Under the pieces are notes generated by a model. It was not told the DNA's origin and made no database searches. It worked only from the letters and a program-made list of their open reading frames with translations. A stretch of DNA of 64,000 nt, from assembly GCF_030272615.1 (NCBI RefSeq), contig NC_081413.1, positions 145,550,476-145,614,475 of the forward strand. Reading direction: 5' to 3'. A program made the translations under genes and the position numbers. Numbering within the stretch: the first letter of the stretch is position 1; every line of letters starts with the position of its first letter. This DNA is from Cryptomeria japonica (Eukaryota > Streptophyta > Pinopsida > Cupressales > Cupressaceae). Positions 11,974 to 24,059 of the stretch are shown here, piece after piece.

Positions 11974-12845
11974 ATGGCTCAAGAAGGTTCTTTTATTTCA
12001 AAGGCTCCTCTATTTGATGGAACATATTATTCTTTTTGGAAGGTGAGAATGCAAACATATTTAATTTCCTTAGGAGTAGATGTTTGGACCTCTGTTGTAC
12101 AGGGATACACTATGCCACAAAGAATACCCACTGATCCTGATGGTAGGAAAGAATATAAACTGATGAAAAAGTCATGCATGCGATTTTATGTAGCCTATCA
12201 AAAGAGGTATTTATGAAAATAATGCATTGTAATTATTCCAAGGAAGTTTGGGATAAAATTAACAATATTTATGATGGTAATGATAAAGTAAAACAAGCCA
12301 AAATATAGACCCTTAGGGCTAAGTTTGAAGGGATGAAAATGTCTGATGATGAAAAAGTTGCAGATTGCTTTCTTAGGAGTGATGAAACTGTCAATGCTAT
12401 AAGGGGTTTGGGAGAAGTTATGGAAGATAAAAATGTAGTTCAAAAGGTTATTAGGTCAACCATAGAAGAACTTAAGAACTTGAATACTTTGAGAATGGAT
12501 GATCTTCATGGCACACTCACTTCTTATGAAATGAGGAGTTGTAATAAAGAAACTGGTCTCAGAGAAAGTTCTTTTAAAGCTGAAAAGAAAAACAAAGAAA
12601 TAAAGTCAGAATCTGATAAGGATATAGAAGAAGTAAATTTTGTCAGAAATATTAAGAAAGGATCAGGGAAGTACAAAGGCAAACTTCCTTTTGAGTACTT
12701 TAATTGTGGTAAAATTGGTCATTTTGCTGCCAATTCTCCTCTGGATGATAGTGACAAAGAAAATTCAGAACCTTCCTTCAAACAAAGGTCCTTCAACAAG
12801 AAGAAAAAATTTACTTTCAAACCTAAGAAAAGTCTTATATGCTAA
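11974..12845 (+). pseudogene. Copia-C gag, N-terminal part, frameshifted
   Basis: Starts MAQEGSFISKAPLFDGTYYSFWKVRM, the N-terminus of Copia gag proteins (DUF4219/UBN2 type). The frame shifts near 12210 and resumes with HCNYSKEVWDKINNIYDG and the usual gag core to about 12600. A TAG interrupts it near 12306. A zinc knuckle at about 12700 (FNCGKIGHFAAN) has lost its first and last cysteines (Tyr and Ser instead). The protein would form the capsid of the virus-like particle. The copy is dead. Confidence 0.82.
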
Positions 12846-13740
12846 GGGTGATGTTATAGATGGTAATTCAGAAGATTTAATAGATGATTAATCAAAAGTA
12901 TTGTTTATGACCACTGAATGTCCTACAGACAATCAAAACCTTAATGAGATTGACTTATCGGATATTGAAGATGAAAATGAGGTTGAATTAATTTGTGCAC
13001 TTAAGGAGATCAAGAGACTAAAGAAAGAGCTTAGCTAACAAGAAAATAGAGCTACAAGCATGATAAATAAAGTCAATTCTCTTGATAATTTAGTTATTGA
13101 CTTGACAAGGCAAGTTGAGGAATACAAGAGGATTGCAGATGTTATAAAAGAAGATTTAAAAATTAAAACTGAATCTTGTCAGAAGTTGGAAGTTGAGATA
13201 GTGCGACTAAAGAGAAATCTTGAAAAATATGACAACAACAGGTTGGAAGCTATGTTGAGTAAACAAAGGAAGACTAACAATATATCTAGCTTGGGCTTTG
13301 AAATAGGCCAAAGTTCAAATAGTTGTAGTAACAAAACTTTGTATGATATATTCAAATGAAAATATCTAGACTTATAAGAGAAGAAAGAAGACAATTCTAA
13401 GTCCCTCATTACTCACGAAAATCCTTTAAAGGCTTCTACATCAGAATAGCAAACTAAAAACAAAAATAGTCAATCAAGACATTCATGTTTTTTTAACCCT
13501 AAGCAATCTTTGAAATCACAATCATATTTTTATGATTATTGTTTCTATTGTAGTAGATTTGGACATAAAGAAACAAATTGTTGGTTCTCACAAAAACAAT
13601 CATCCTTTTTTGGTCTTCATAATATTAGGTTCTTTAATTGTCATAAAATAGGGCATACTAATAGATTTTGTAGCTTTTCTTCTAAAAATGGAAAAACATA
13701 GAGAAAAAATTTCAACGATGAACTAAAGTGTGATTAGACT
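12846..13740 (+). pseudogene. Copia-C gag C-terminal part: coiled coil and zinc knuckles
   Basis: A Lys/Glu/Leu heptad-like coiled coil at 13060-13250 (QVEEYKRIADVIKEDLKI) is followed by ISSLGFEIGQSS, a motif also present in G1, G2 and M as a short GLGF or GIGF box. Two knuckles follow at 13540-13690: CFYCSRFGHKETNC is complete, and FNCHKIGHTNRFC has Phe in place of its first Cys. Several stops break the stretch. Coiled coil plus knuckles after the gag core is a Sirevirus-like feature. Confidence 0.75.
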
Positions 13741-15260
13741 ATGAAGATCAAAAGTAAAACTAAATGGAGGCCTAAAGAAAATCCAAAAGTTGAAAATTCA
13801 ATGATAGTGCAGGTAGCCTACCATGCCAAAAAGGGAGATGTGTGGATTATTGATAGTGGATGTTCCCACCATATGATATGGGACAAATCAAAGTTTAAAA
13901 AATTGAAAGATTATGCAGGAGGATTTATCAGGTTTGGTGATAATTCTACCATTCAAATTAAAGGTATTGGAACTCTTTTAATAATTGATAAAACTCCTAT
14001 TTATGATGTCTATTATGTTTATGGTCTGAAACATAACCTTTTGAGCGTGAGTCAAATTTTTTACAGTGGCTATGAGGTTGCTTTTCATTCTCAAGGCTAT
14101 GAAGTCAAAAAGAAATAAAGAAAACTAATTGCAGTAGGCAAGAGAACCAAGGGTAATGTGTATCATTTATACAATATATCTCATATAAATTGTGAAAGTC
14201 ATATTTGTCTTATGTGTCAAATAGAAGAAAGTTGTTTGTGGAACAAGAGATTGGGACATCTAAACTTTGACAATATTGTCAAGGTCAGTAGGAATCAAAA
14301 TGTTAGAGATATGCCTACTATAAGAAAACCTGAAAGCATAGTTTGTAAAGAGTGTCAAAGTGGGAAACAAAGTAAAATCAGTCACAAATAGAAGAAACAT
14401 ATGTCTACTAGACCTCTATAATTCGTTCATATAAATTTATGTGGACCCACAAGAACAAGGTCATTGAGTGGAGAAAAGTACTTTATGCTTTTCCTTGATG
14501 ATTATACAAGGATAACATGGGTCACTTTTCTTAAACATAATTTTGAAGCTTTTCATAGGTTCAAGGTGTTCAAGAAGATGGTAGAAAAGGAGTTAGACAT
14601 AAAGATTAAGTGTCTGAGGCCAAATCAAGGAGGAGAATATACATCAAATGAGTTTGAGCATTATTGTGAACAACATGGTATAAATAGGTAGTATGTTGCA
14701 TCAAGAACACCTCAACAAAATAGAGTGGTAGAAAGGGAAAATAGAACTATTAAAGAGATGCCAAAGAAATGCTTGATGAAGCTAACATTGTTGATGTCTA
14801 TTGGAAGGAATATTCCCATACAACTATGTACATGCTCAATAGAGTTCAATTGAGGGAAAGAACAAAATATACACCTTATGAATTATGGTATGGTAAGTCA
14901 GCTTTTGTAAAGTATTTCAAAAATTTTGGCAGCAAGTGTTATCTAAAGAAAGATGATGCTAACTTGAACAACTTTGAATCTAGGTGTGACGAAGGGATCT
15001 TCCTTGGATATTCATCACATAGTAAAGCCTATAGATGTTACAATAAAAGGCTTTCAAAAATTATTGAAAGTGCTAATATTAAGGTAGATGAGAAGTTGCA
15101 GGTTAGTGAGATCACTTTTCAAAATGTAGAAGCAGAATCCAAATTAAAATTTGAGATACATCCAAAGAAGGAAGAATTGACAAACACACCACCTCCTAAA
15201 AAAGTGTCAAATACACCTTCAAAAATATCTAGCAAAACACTCTTGAAAAGTCATCCATAG
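13741..15260 (+). pseudogene. Copia-C protease and integrase
   Basis: The protease active site IDSGCSHHM is near 13850. GLKHNLLSVSQI and the HHCC zinc-binding GAG-pre-integrase domain (WNKRLGHLNFDN...CKECQSGK) run to about 14380. The integrase core follows: DDYTR holds the first Asp, but the second Asp is Asn (LRPNQGGEY), and PQQNRVVERENRT carries the Glu. The reading frame changes near 14760 and continues through FKNFGSKCYL and EGIFLGYSSHSKAYR to 15260. Stops occur near 14116, 14389, 14420 and 14689. The changed catalytic residue and the stops rule out activity. Confidence 0.85.
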
Positions 15261-15389
15261 GAAAAAAATAATTGGAGATAAAGATGGAGGTATATTAATA
15301 AGACAAAAAGCTGCAGTGTCAGGTGAAGAAGTTAATTTTTGTTTTTTATCTTAATTAGAACCTAAAACTTATGTTTAAGCTAGTAAGGA

Positions 15390-15674
15390 TGAGTATTGGA
15401 TTCCAGCCATGAAAGAATAAATTGATCAAATAGAAAAGAACAAAACATGGGAATTAGTGCCTAGACCTATTAATAAGAATGTCATAGGAGCTAAATGGGT
15501 TTTCAAAAATAAACTTAACAAGAATGGAAAAGTAGCTAGGAATAAAGCTAAGCTTGTATGTAAGGGTTACTCTCAAATAGAGGGAGTTGATTATGGTGAA
15601 AATTTTGCCCCCGGTATCCAAACTTGAAGAAAGAATGATTTTTCTAGCTTTCTCTTACAAAAAATTCAAGATTT
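15390..15674 (+). pseudogene. Copia-C reverse transcriptase, N-terminal fragment cut by LTR-D
   Basis: The RT start is recognisable (IEKNKTWELVPRP, GAKWVFKNKLN, GYSQIEGVDYGENFAP). It is followed by a frameshift near 15610 and FSYKKFKI, after which QMDVKSAFLN would be expected. Instead a minus-strand LTR end begins at 15675, so that element inserted in the RT. The rest of Copia-C (RT active site, RNase H, 3' LTR) is not in the window. Confidence 0.82.
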
Positions 15675-16012
15675 TATTGGGATCCCAGAACACTGAGAGG
15701 GGGGGACAGGGGTGAATCAATGTTCTACCGGAATGATTAATTCTAACCTTATTAATACAACAACTCAGCAACCAACAAACATAAAAGAAGATAACAATAA
15801 GTAATAATGCAACCACATAGATAACGCCATAACACCATGGATTTATACGTAGAAAACCTTAATGAGGAAAAACCACGGTGGGATTGGAGACCCACAATAT
15901 CTATCCACTGATAATATGAATAAATATTACAATAAGGGGCCTATACATGCAGGAAGGCCAATAGCCTAGAGTGCACTGCTCATGAAAAAAGGAGCCCCAC
16001 TGACTACAAAAG
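15675..16012 (-). repeat. LTR-D, 3' end of a minus-strand Copia-type LTR
   Basis: Read on the minus strand this carries the same 3' LTR landmarks as Copia-E and G2: GCACTCTAGGCTATTGGCC, GGTTTTTCC followed by TTTCTAC, then GATTCACCCCTGTCCCCCCC and CTCTCAGTG. Its outer end at 15675 reads TATTGGG where TGTTGGG is expected, so the terminal CA (minus strand) is TA. Element M interrupts it at 16013, and its remainder lies beyond the window or is lost. No matching internal region is visible. Confidence 0.7.
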
Positions 16013-17587
16013 TGTTGAACACAAGATGCCATAGAGAGGGGGGGGGGGTGAATCAGTGATTTCCAAACTTAACCCTTTTAATTCCTAAAAGGTGTGTGCC
16101 GGTTAGCAGATCTAACACAAGGTGGATATACTAGTGAGATAGGAATATGACACAAATGCAACCACATACAAAAAGAACATCACATAACACAGGATGTACG
16201 AGAAAAACCCAACATGGGAAAATCCTTGGTGAGAAATGTTGTTGGAGTCTACTGCTCCAATCTAGCCTCACAATGAAAATAATGGTTACAACATTTAGGG
16301 CACCAACCCCTGCATTGAGCTCCAACTCAGTGATTACTATATCATATATCAATACAAAAGTAATAACCTAGTTACAAATGTGTTCAGTAACCTCTGCTAC
16401 TTCTCTTCCAGTTTTACTCTTTTCATTCGGTCTTCCTCTTCTTTGCTCTCTATTAGATCTTCAATCACTCAGATTCTCTATTGCTCACTATACCGATACT
16501 CTTCACTCTGACGGTTCTCTCCACTCTGATCTTTACCAGTTCTCATCTTACCGGTTAAACCGTAATCTAATCTTTCCTTTCCAGATCTTCACCGACAATC
16601 CCACTGCATTGCAACACCTTCTTTTCCTTTCTGCAGGTTCTAGCACCATCGGTATACACCAATGCAACTCACTTTATAGTTTACCAGTCACTCTGACCTT
16701 CCTAGTTAAGCCTCTGCTAAACCCTCTCACCGGTTGCACCTCCAACACTCAATCTCTATGATCTTTGATGAAGTCTCTGACTGGCTGGCTCTTTGTTGCA
16801 CTCTCACACTCTTCTCTTTAGTGTCTGACACCTAATCATCTGGAAGTATCAATCATCTTCAGTATTTAGTCGACATATTTATACCTGAGTTTTACCACCA
16901 TCACCAATATTCAAACCTTTGGCATGCTAGGGTTCCTTCTTCAATCTTGAGGCAAACCAAAGCCAATCAAATCTCCTTCTAGATATTGACTACCTGCAAC
17001 TGATCAATCAACTCCACCAATCTCGTTGCATCCAAAACAAATTTTCCATATTTAGCAAACACAATCTCTTTGTCGGTCTGCACTTGTCAACCACAATGAA
17101 TGAGTTCATGGTCCCCTTCACCAAATTCAATAAGCACCTCCATAGTCTACCTCGATCACCACATCACTCAGATCTCCAGTCTGTATTGAGCCAAAAACCT
17201 TAGTCCTCGACCCATGAAATCTGCAGTCAACATTAATATCAACCGACCCATCACCAACCTCGTTGAAGCACACTTCACTGGCCACTGTATGCATGACACC
17301 TGTGTCCTATGTGTCATCATTATTGGCATCCACCTCTGCTCAAGCCACTATGTCAGTTTAGCCATAGCCACTGACAAACATACAACTAGTGTTCATCTAC
17401 TGGTTCACTAACCCTACTGGTTATAACCTAACTCATAAACCTTCAAGCCTACACTTTGTTGTTCTGTTGGCAAAACACCTTAACCAGTCACCATGCATGC
17501 CAATCCATAGAATGTCTATCTTCATCAGATAGGAGCTCTTCACTTGTCACTTTGTTAGCTTTACCGGTGGACATACTTACTAGTAAT
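16013..17587 (-). repeat. 3' LTR of minus-strand Copia M, interrupted by G1
   Basis: The left end TGTTGAACAC is the reverse complement of an LTR end. The same end occurs at 25861 beside an M primer site. The sequence 16013-16749 aligns by eye in order with three separated pieces (25861-26261, 32985-33141, 52036-52282), which together are the 5' LTR of M. A TATA box on the minus strand lies near 16875-16884 (ATTTATAC on the plus strand). The stretch 16750-17587 is the U3 side, seen only here. G1 interrupts it at 17588. Open frames here are short and unconvincing. Confidence 0.78.
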
Positions 17588-18734
17588 TGTTGGCATTTTG
17601 ATGATGTTTTGATTGTCATTGATGGACACACAGTTTCTTGATGTATGAGTTATGCTCAATCGGTAATTGTTCCAATCGGTATTATGTATTATAGTCTTTA
17701 GACCATCGGTGTTTTGTAGAAGATGTTTATCGATCACAAATTGACTAAAGACCTCAAGTGGTATGGAGAACCCAAGTAGTTTGAAGACCTCAAGTGGTTC
17801 GAGGATCACAAGCGGTACGCAAGACCCAAGCAGTAGTTAACACTATGATCTACTAGTCTTCATTTTTTACAACCAGTAATTGTTATATTGTATGAGCCGG
17901 TATTACTCTGTGATGAGTTACCAACCAGTATTTCTATGATGAGTTATCATCCACGGACACTTTGGCAGTGATTTTGTGTCGTGTTACCAAATGTGTCTAG
18001 ATGCACTGAACCTAGGAACTTGTAGTTTAATCCTATTGGGCTGACATGAAATCAATTTCCTTTATAAGGACATCATGTCTAGGGTTTGTAATGGTGAGAG
18101 ATGTATGATGTATGTGAAGGTTATGTGTGATCTTTGCAGAGAAGATTAGGTCTGTGTGAAGAGTTAGAGTGTGGAGATATTGAAGACTGAAGTAATGCTG
18201 AAATGCATTAACAATGAGCTATCAAGGATCTAACCAAGCATACTGTGCTAGTATCTAGATCACTCACTTGTTGATTACTCACATCTTTGACAAGTCTGAA
18301 ACCCTTAACCTGGTAGGCCCAGCAAAGCCTTTGTAAATCCTCTAACAAGTTGGTTCACAACTGTGGATCTGAAATCCTTTAACAAGGTAGTCTTTAACAG
18401 GACTTATCTCCTAATAGAGATCTAGATTCCTAACAGGATCTGTTTTGGTGAAGAACATTGTATGACCTTAACTAGTCTGGTTTCTATTTTGCAGATAGTT
18501 ACTTGTGAGTTTCTGCTCACTGTGGTTTTTCCCATTTGGGTTTCCACGTCGAAATATCTCATGTTATGGTGATTGTGCTTTTGTGGGTGAATTCTTTATT
18601 TGCTATTTGATTTATATTTATCTTAACCAGTTTATTAGTGAATCTATTATACCGGTTATCTACTAAATTGTTTAAGAGTTTGAGTTCAGTATTTTTTGGT
18701 ATACTAATTCATCCCCCCCTTGTAGTATTCATCA
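17588..18734 (+). repeat. 5' LTR of G1
   Basis: Starts TGTTGGCATTTTGATG and ends GTATTCATCA immediately before a perfect primer site. A TATA-like CTTTATAAGG lies near 18059. Near 18527 it has the shared motif GGTTTTTCCC...GGGTTTCCAC and near 18710 the TTCATCCCCCCC tract. The candidate target duplication on the left is GTAAT (17583-17587); the right side is lost. Confidence 0.85.
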
Positions 18735-18749
18735 ATTGGTATCAGAGCC
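18735..18749 (+). other. Primer binding site of G1 (initiator Met tRNA)
   Basis: ATTGGTATCAGAGCC, directly after the LTR, identical in its core to the sites of Copia-E and G2. Confidence 0.88.
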
Positions 18750-18784
18750 AACCTTTCTATAAGTCTAACCACTTGGAAGGAGAT

Positions 18785-20007
18785 ATGGGGGAATACACTG
18801 TGAGGGAACTTACTCAGTGTCTCACTCAGACTAAGAGAGCCTATGATGAACTCAAAATCAAGTAGAAAGCCTCTTTGGCTAAGAGAAGAGTGAATACTAA
18901 GAAACTGATGGAACTTACTGAAAATAGCTCTTCTAATGAAGCTGACATGGATGCCCTAGTTGAAGAAGTTGAAAAACTGAATGAATCTAAAGAAAACCTG
19001 AGAAAGGAGTTGGAAGGACTGACTATCATAATGTGTCAAGAGCTTGAGAATAGAAGGAAAGCTGAAGATCTGGTAAAAGATAAAGATCATGAGATCTCCA
19101 AGCTGAAGCAAGAAATCAGTGCCCTTACCGCTGATCTCCAAGAGAGTAAAGTGGAAAAAGAAGAAATGCAAGGTGAACTAAACATGGCTATTTCTGAGAA
19201 TGCAAACTTGATGGAATCTAATGCTGCTATTTCCAAGGAACTTACTGAGTCAAAGGAGATACTTGCCAAATTCAATAAGAGTACTGTTAAGCTAGAACAA
19301 AAGTTGGAATCGACAAAACCGGTAAAGAATACCACTGGACTTGGTTTCTTTGGGTATTAGGAAGGTGAGACCTCTAGAACGAAAGTTGAAGCATCAAAGA
19401 AGCAACCAACATCCAAGGATAAAGGTAAGCAAAAGTTAAAACCTGTTTGCTTCAATTGTCTCAAGGAAGGACATACTGCTAATGTGTGTAGAAAAAAGGC
19501 CTACAATAATTTTCCTTATTTTCTCAACAATAAGCCTAGATCCAATAGATTCAATGGAAACTGTTATGCATGCAAAAAGTTTGGGCATAGAGCATTTGAA
19601 TGTCGGTCTATTTTGCACAACACTGGGAGATACCCTCCAAGGACTCAAGGAGTTATCTTGGAACCTTCCATGAACCAAATCCCAACCAGTACAATACCTA
19701 TGACCATCAGTCAAGTGGTTATCAAGCGGCAACTGGTTGGAGAGCAACCTATTTGAATTGTCATGGTAGCAGTCACACTACTGCAACATGCAGAAGAAAG
19801 AATGGTAGTATGAATAATGGACCATGGAGAACACCTGGAATGGTATGCTATCATTGCAATAAACCAAGTCACACTGCCAGAACCTGCAGAATGACAAAGA
19901 ACCTATTGGATGATATATCGATCACTCCTAAAGGGAAAATTGATGTTGAAACTGTTCAAGTGAGAATGAATAAAATTTGGAAAAAGAAACCTGAAGAAGC
20001 ATCATAG
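18785..20007 (+). pseudogene. G1 ORF1: coiled-coil protein with four zinc knuckles
   Basis: The ATG at 18785 opens a long Lys/Glu/Leu-rich coiled coil (about residues 20-185, for example EEVEKLNESKENLRKELEGL), then TGLGFFGY, then CCHC knuckles CFNCLKEGHTANVC and CYACKKFGHRAFEC and, after a frameshift near 19640, LNCHGSSHTTATC (first Cys changed) and CYHCNKPSHTARTC. TAG stops lie at 18863-18865 and 19358-19360. The classical Copia gag N-terminal domain (UBN2) is absent; only the coiled coil and knuckles remain. Such a protein could bind RNA and join a particle made by another element, which is inference. The layout matches G2 ORF1. Confidence 0.8.
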
Positions 20008-20501
20008 GATGAACCGGTTTTTGCACCTAGTGTGGAAGTCTCTGAACTGGCAAAATGAGCTTCAGAAAAGCTTAGGGGGAGGATATTGGTGAAATATTTG
20101 AACTCCCAGTTTATATTGCCAAAGACCTTAACTGATATACGTTACCTGTCAATCGACAGAAGACTTGAAGTGGTAAAAGGAAAAATTAGTGTTTGTACCC
20201 TAATAGAGATGCATTTATTATGGTAGGTGATAGAATGTTTAAAAAGAATTTTTTCTATCATTTTCACTTATCTATTTTCGAGCGAAGAATTTTCAAGAGC
20301 AGAGCGACAAAGAGCGATTCGTTTAGAGATTCAAAGCGAATTAAAAATCTTGCAGAGGAATCTAGCAGACTTTCAATCTATCAATGAAGAACACTAAGCG
20401 ATGTTCCAAGCAAGCAAAATGGTGTGTTGTGAGCAACATTGGCAAAACCTAAATTTTGAATTGTGAAGGTATTTCTCAAAATTCTTGTTTATCATTCAAT
20501 C
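20008..20501 (+). other. Spacer between G1 ORF1 and ORF2
   Basis: Non-coding. It contains AAAAGCTTAGGGGGAGGATA near 20064, a purine-rich tract resembling those before the 3' LTR, and a GATGCATTTATTATGGTAGG segment that matches the G2 spacer near 35308. The shared piece suggests the spacer is a conserved part of the family. Confidence 0.5.
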
Positions 20502-23500
20502 ATGGCTTCTACATCGCACTCCAATTCAAGTGTACCTATAGATTCAGCTAAATTTATTCAAAAGAACATGAAATACAATGCCCTATCCTAGATACCTACT
20601 GGAGTTATAGTTGAGGAAGATATTTTAGGATATATTGATTGTAAATTGGAAGAGCTAGGATCCCCAGTGATCTATTCCTAGCTAGGTCTATTCTGTGGGG
20701 ATGACAAGAAAATAAAACCTGAATATAGCATCCTAGAGAGGAAGAAACTACACAATGCATTTATTTTCTAGAAGAGTTCACTAAAGATCATATCCACATT
20801 ATCTTGAGCAGAGTGCATGGTGATAAAGTGTATCTCGAGCGGACGCATGACATCACACTGGAAGTAATTCATGCCATCACTAGTTTTTGTAACATTGGAG
20901 AGGTGCCAGCTCTAAGGAAGGTCACCAAGACTGAAATGACTAAGCTCACTGATTCTCTGAGTGACCAACAAGAGATGACTATCAACACCATCAAAGATGA
21001 TTTGGTTAAGTATGCTTGCATGGTGATTGGCTACCGGATGTTTTATGCCAGCAGAATGAACTTTGTCCCTACTGTTGCAGTGAATGTCGCCTACAGAATG
21101 GTTAAGGAAGATACCTCATTTGATTTGTGTACCTGTTTGTAGAAGCAATTGCTACTAAACCTAAAATCCATCAAACAAGACAATGCTCTAAGGTTTAGGT
21201 TTGGACAACTTTTGGTCGGCCTATTTTTCTACTTTCAAGGCTATTTCCCTAGAGTAGGTGAAGTTCAATGGTCTATTGACCAACCAGTCTCCAAGCAAAT
21301 TAGGGAAAGTATTCAAGAAGTGGGAACCGGATATCCTAAGGTTCTTAATAAATATTTTGATGAATTCAAGTAGAAAATGAGCCAGAGGATGAGGATATCA
21401 GGAGATATTGTGAAGAAATATGAAGAAGACATTTCCTTCACCATAAAGTTAGATGAATGCATAGTGGAAGTGGTGGAACCGAGAAAGGAAGCAGTTGAAC
21501 CTATGGGGTATGAAGTGATGTATGATATGTTGATCAGGTATGCCTCTACCCTACTTGCCTCACCACTAGATGCTAAGAAAAAGTGAACCGGGACCTTCTT
21601 AGAGAGGGTAACACTGGTTGAAGAACCAAAACATAAAAATGACAAGGCGGTGCCATTAGTATTGACATCAACTACCTCAACCAGTCCAAAAGTAACCAAG
21701 CGATCACCTACAAAGAAGAAACCCGAGGTTTCTCCCGCTAAATTATTTGAGAGGAAGCGAAAAACCAAAAATAGCTCACTAGAGTGAGAGGGTACTGAAC
21801 CAAAAGTACAGCCAAAGAAGACCAAGCAATCAAGCAAGAAGGCAAAATGTAATGGTAATGCACCTGCAACGTCAGCACCGACAAATATAGATATTTCCTC
21901 TTACAAGCCAATGACACATTGGCAGAGGACTATTAAGAATATTAAGAGGAAGGTGCTTGATGATTTAAAAGAATATTTTGACGATTTTACTGATAATGAG
22001 AAAGAAGAAGTAGAGAAAGAAATTATTAAATATTTGTGTGTCAATGACCAGTCACCATCTAAAATTATATCAGTCACACCTGATTCTTTAGATAACAAAT
22101 GGCTCATTGCCATTGAAAAAGAATAGGAAATAAGGGAGAGAGTCTTTGCACAATACTTTTTTGATGTCTCTAATTATGAACTATTTGAGATAATAGATAA
22201 CAACAAAGGCCTCTTCTTCATGAGAAGAAGAATACTCAAGCTATTGGAAGGTAAAGCTTCTGAAGTGGAGAAGGACACACATTTACATGCCAAAGCTGTT
22301 GTCCACTTACACCAAGTGTCTGAGGCCAATCTGAAAGCTGAACAAGCACCTGATCTAACATCAGGTGAACCAGATGAAGCATTTGATAGTGAAGGGGAAA
22401 GAGTGACATAGAAAAATGATCCCATTGATGTGGATGCATTAGATGTTGAGGATGTCACTCCAGACATAGAGAAGGAGAAACAGGACAAGGAAAAAGCTAA
22501 AAAAGAGAAGCAGGACAAAGAATAAATGAAGAAAGAGCAAGCGGAAAAAGCAAAAAAAGAGGAAGACAAGAGGAAAGAGGAAGAGAAAAAGAAAGAGGAG
22601 GAAAAGAGGAAAAAAGAAAAGGAGAAGAGAAAAGAAGAGGAGAAGCGAAAAGAAGAGGAGAAGAGAAAAGAAGAGGAGAAGAGGAAAGAAGAGGAGAAAA
22701 AGGAGGAAGAAAAGAAAAAGTAGGAAGAAGACAAGAAGAAGGAAGAACTGAAAAAGAAACAAGAAGAGGAACAAAAGAAGAAAGAAGAGGAAAAGAAAAG
22801 AGCAGCAGAGGAGAAGGAAGCAGAGACAACCAAACAAGCGAAGACTCCCAAGGCAACCGGTGGTCAAGCCAAACCGATTGACACCACCAGTCTGATTGAC
22901 CTTCAATAAACTGATGAGTCTGAGCTATTGTGAGGCATCAAACTGGCACAAGAAAGATTGGAAGAGTTGCAAAGGAAGAAGGAAAGGGATGTCATACAAA
23001 CTGTGGTTGACACCCTTACCAGTATGATTCCCGGTACTAACCTCCCTAGTACTGATTCCTCTTTGTCCAAGCTGAAAGTCCTTTGTACTATAGTAGAGGA
23101 CCAAGTACAATGCTTGGAAGATATTGTTGCAGCCACTACGAAGAAGAATCATGAAAAGGCACTCAACACTACCTTAGTCAAGAAATTGAATGAGCTCCAA
23201 TCTCAAATTCTGAAGCAGTAGAAGGATATCAGGGGTGCTATGGATGAGGGCAAATTACTATTGAGTAAAATCTGCCAACCCCATATATTTTGTGATGATG
23301 TGCTTAAGCAGAAAGATAAACTCCAATCGGCGTTCCAGGCATAGATCAACAACTTCAAGATTCCATATGATTCATTTACTACATATGGGAAAATAGTCCA
23401 TCATTATCAACTGCAAACTACTAGGGTGGAATCAGAAATCTGTAACCGAACAAAAGATTTGTAGGAGCTTCAACTGATCTTATTACCCAGACTGTAGATT

Positions 23501-23696
23501 CATGTTTTCTCAATCTGGAATCCATTATGGTAACTCAAGAGATGAGTACCATTGATGCTATGGAAGAACTGGTATTCCAGATGCAGACTGAAAGTGAGTT
23601 TGCTACCTCATTACTTGAGTCATGGACAATGGCCATGAAAACTTTTATGCAGGATTTTAAATCTGTTTTTGATAAGTTTCATTCCTTATTGTTGTA
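20502..23696 (+). pseudogene. G1 ORF2: large protein of unknown function, many stops
   Basis: Starts MASTSHSNSS at 20502, the same MASTS as G2 ORF2. A frameshift near 20770 moves it into the frame holding LSRVHG and GEVPALRKVT. Conserved blocks shared with G2 follow: MVIGYRMFYASRMN, FRFGQLLVG, then a basic nuclear-localisation-like stretch near 21690-21780, then a Lys/Glu repeat at 22487-22830, then a C-terminal helical part. At least eleven in-frame stops lie between 21140 and 23221, and more follow. I do not recognise the domain. No protease, RT, RNase H or integrase motif is present, and there is no signal peptide or membrane segment that would make it an env-like protein. Homology to G2 ORF2 is the main evidence that it was a real gene. 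Confidence 0.7.
22560..22830 (+). repeat. All-purine Lys/Glu-coding repeat in G1 ORF2
   Basis: A nearly pure A/G stretch coding for Lys, Glu and Arg. Around 22628-22700 an 18-base unit (six codons, RKEEEK) is repeated about four times. G2 has a Gln-rich run at the corresponding place (around 37845-37875) instead, so this segment expands independently. Confidence 0.8.
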
Positions 23697-23950
23697 AACA
23701 TTTACTCTATTTTTATATATAAGGAAACAAGGGTTATTCTACATTACTTTGTCATTGTTGGCAAAGGGGGAGTAGTATTTAAAATTTTGGTGAATGTTAC
23801 CATTTCATGTATACTTTCATGTTACCACTTTGGGGGAGTAGTATACATTGTAATTTTTGCAAAAGGGATAGTGTATATGCTTAGGGGGAGTAATTTTGAT
23901 TATGGCATATTTTTGTTGTAAAAATACTTAGATGTCAAAATTTTCCTATG
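23697..23950 (+). other. G1 3' untranslated region with polypurine tracts
   Basis: GCAAAGGGGGAGTAG near 23762, TTTGGGGGAGTAG near 23830 and TTAGGGGGAGTAA near 23881. The final tract plus LTR start expected from G2 is missing, so the element is truncated here. Confidence 0.7.
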
Positions 23951-24059
23951 TACCATATTCTACAGTATGACTGAAAGCATTGTTGTAGAAACATACTGTT
24001 TTCATACCAAACACATGATTGGAGGACCTTCTAACATACTAGTTTGATCTACCATCTTC

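Larger units (their letters stand above)
17588..23950 (+). mobile_element. G1, pol-less Copia-like element, lacking its 3' LTR
   Basis: It has a 5' LTR (17588-18734), a primer site, ORF1 (coiled coil and zinc knuckles), ORF2 (unknown protein) and polypurine tracts near 23765-23890, then ends without a 3' LTR. It has no protease, integrase, RT or RNase H. The order matches G2 at 33142-52030, so this is a family and not a random deletion. Its right border with minus-strand M gag lies somewhere in 23900-24060. One deletion probably removed the G1 3' LTR, the rest of the M 3' LTR and all of M pol. Confidence 0.8.

Noticed and set aside
17214-17411. Short ORFs in the M LTR and nearby (60-80 codons)
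   Set aside because: Frequent chance frames in LTR sequence without motifs or conservation between LTR copies.
22174-22906. Minus-strand Ser/Phe and Leu-rich ORFs of up to 225 codons
   Set aside because: They are the complement of the purine-only Lys/Glu repeat in G1 ORF2, which removes stop codons on the other strand.
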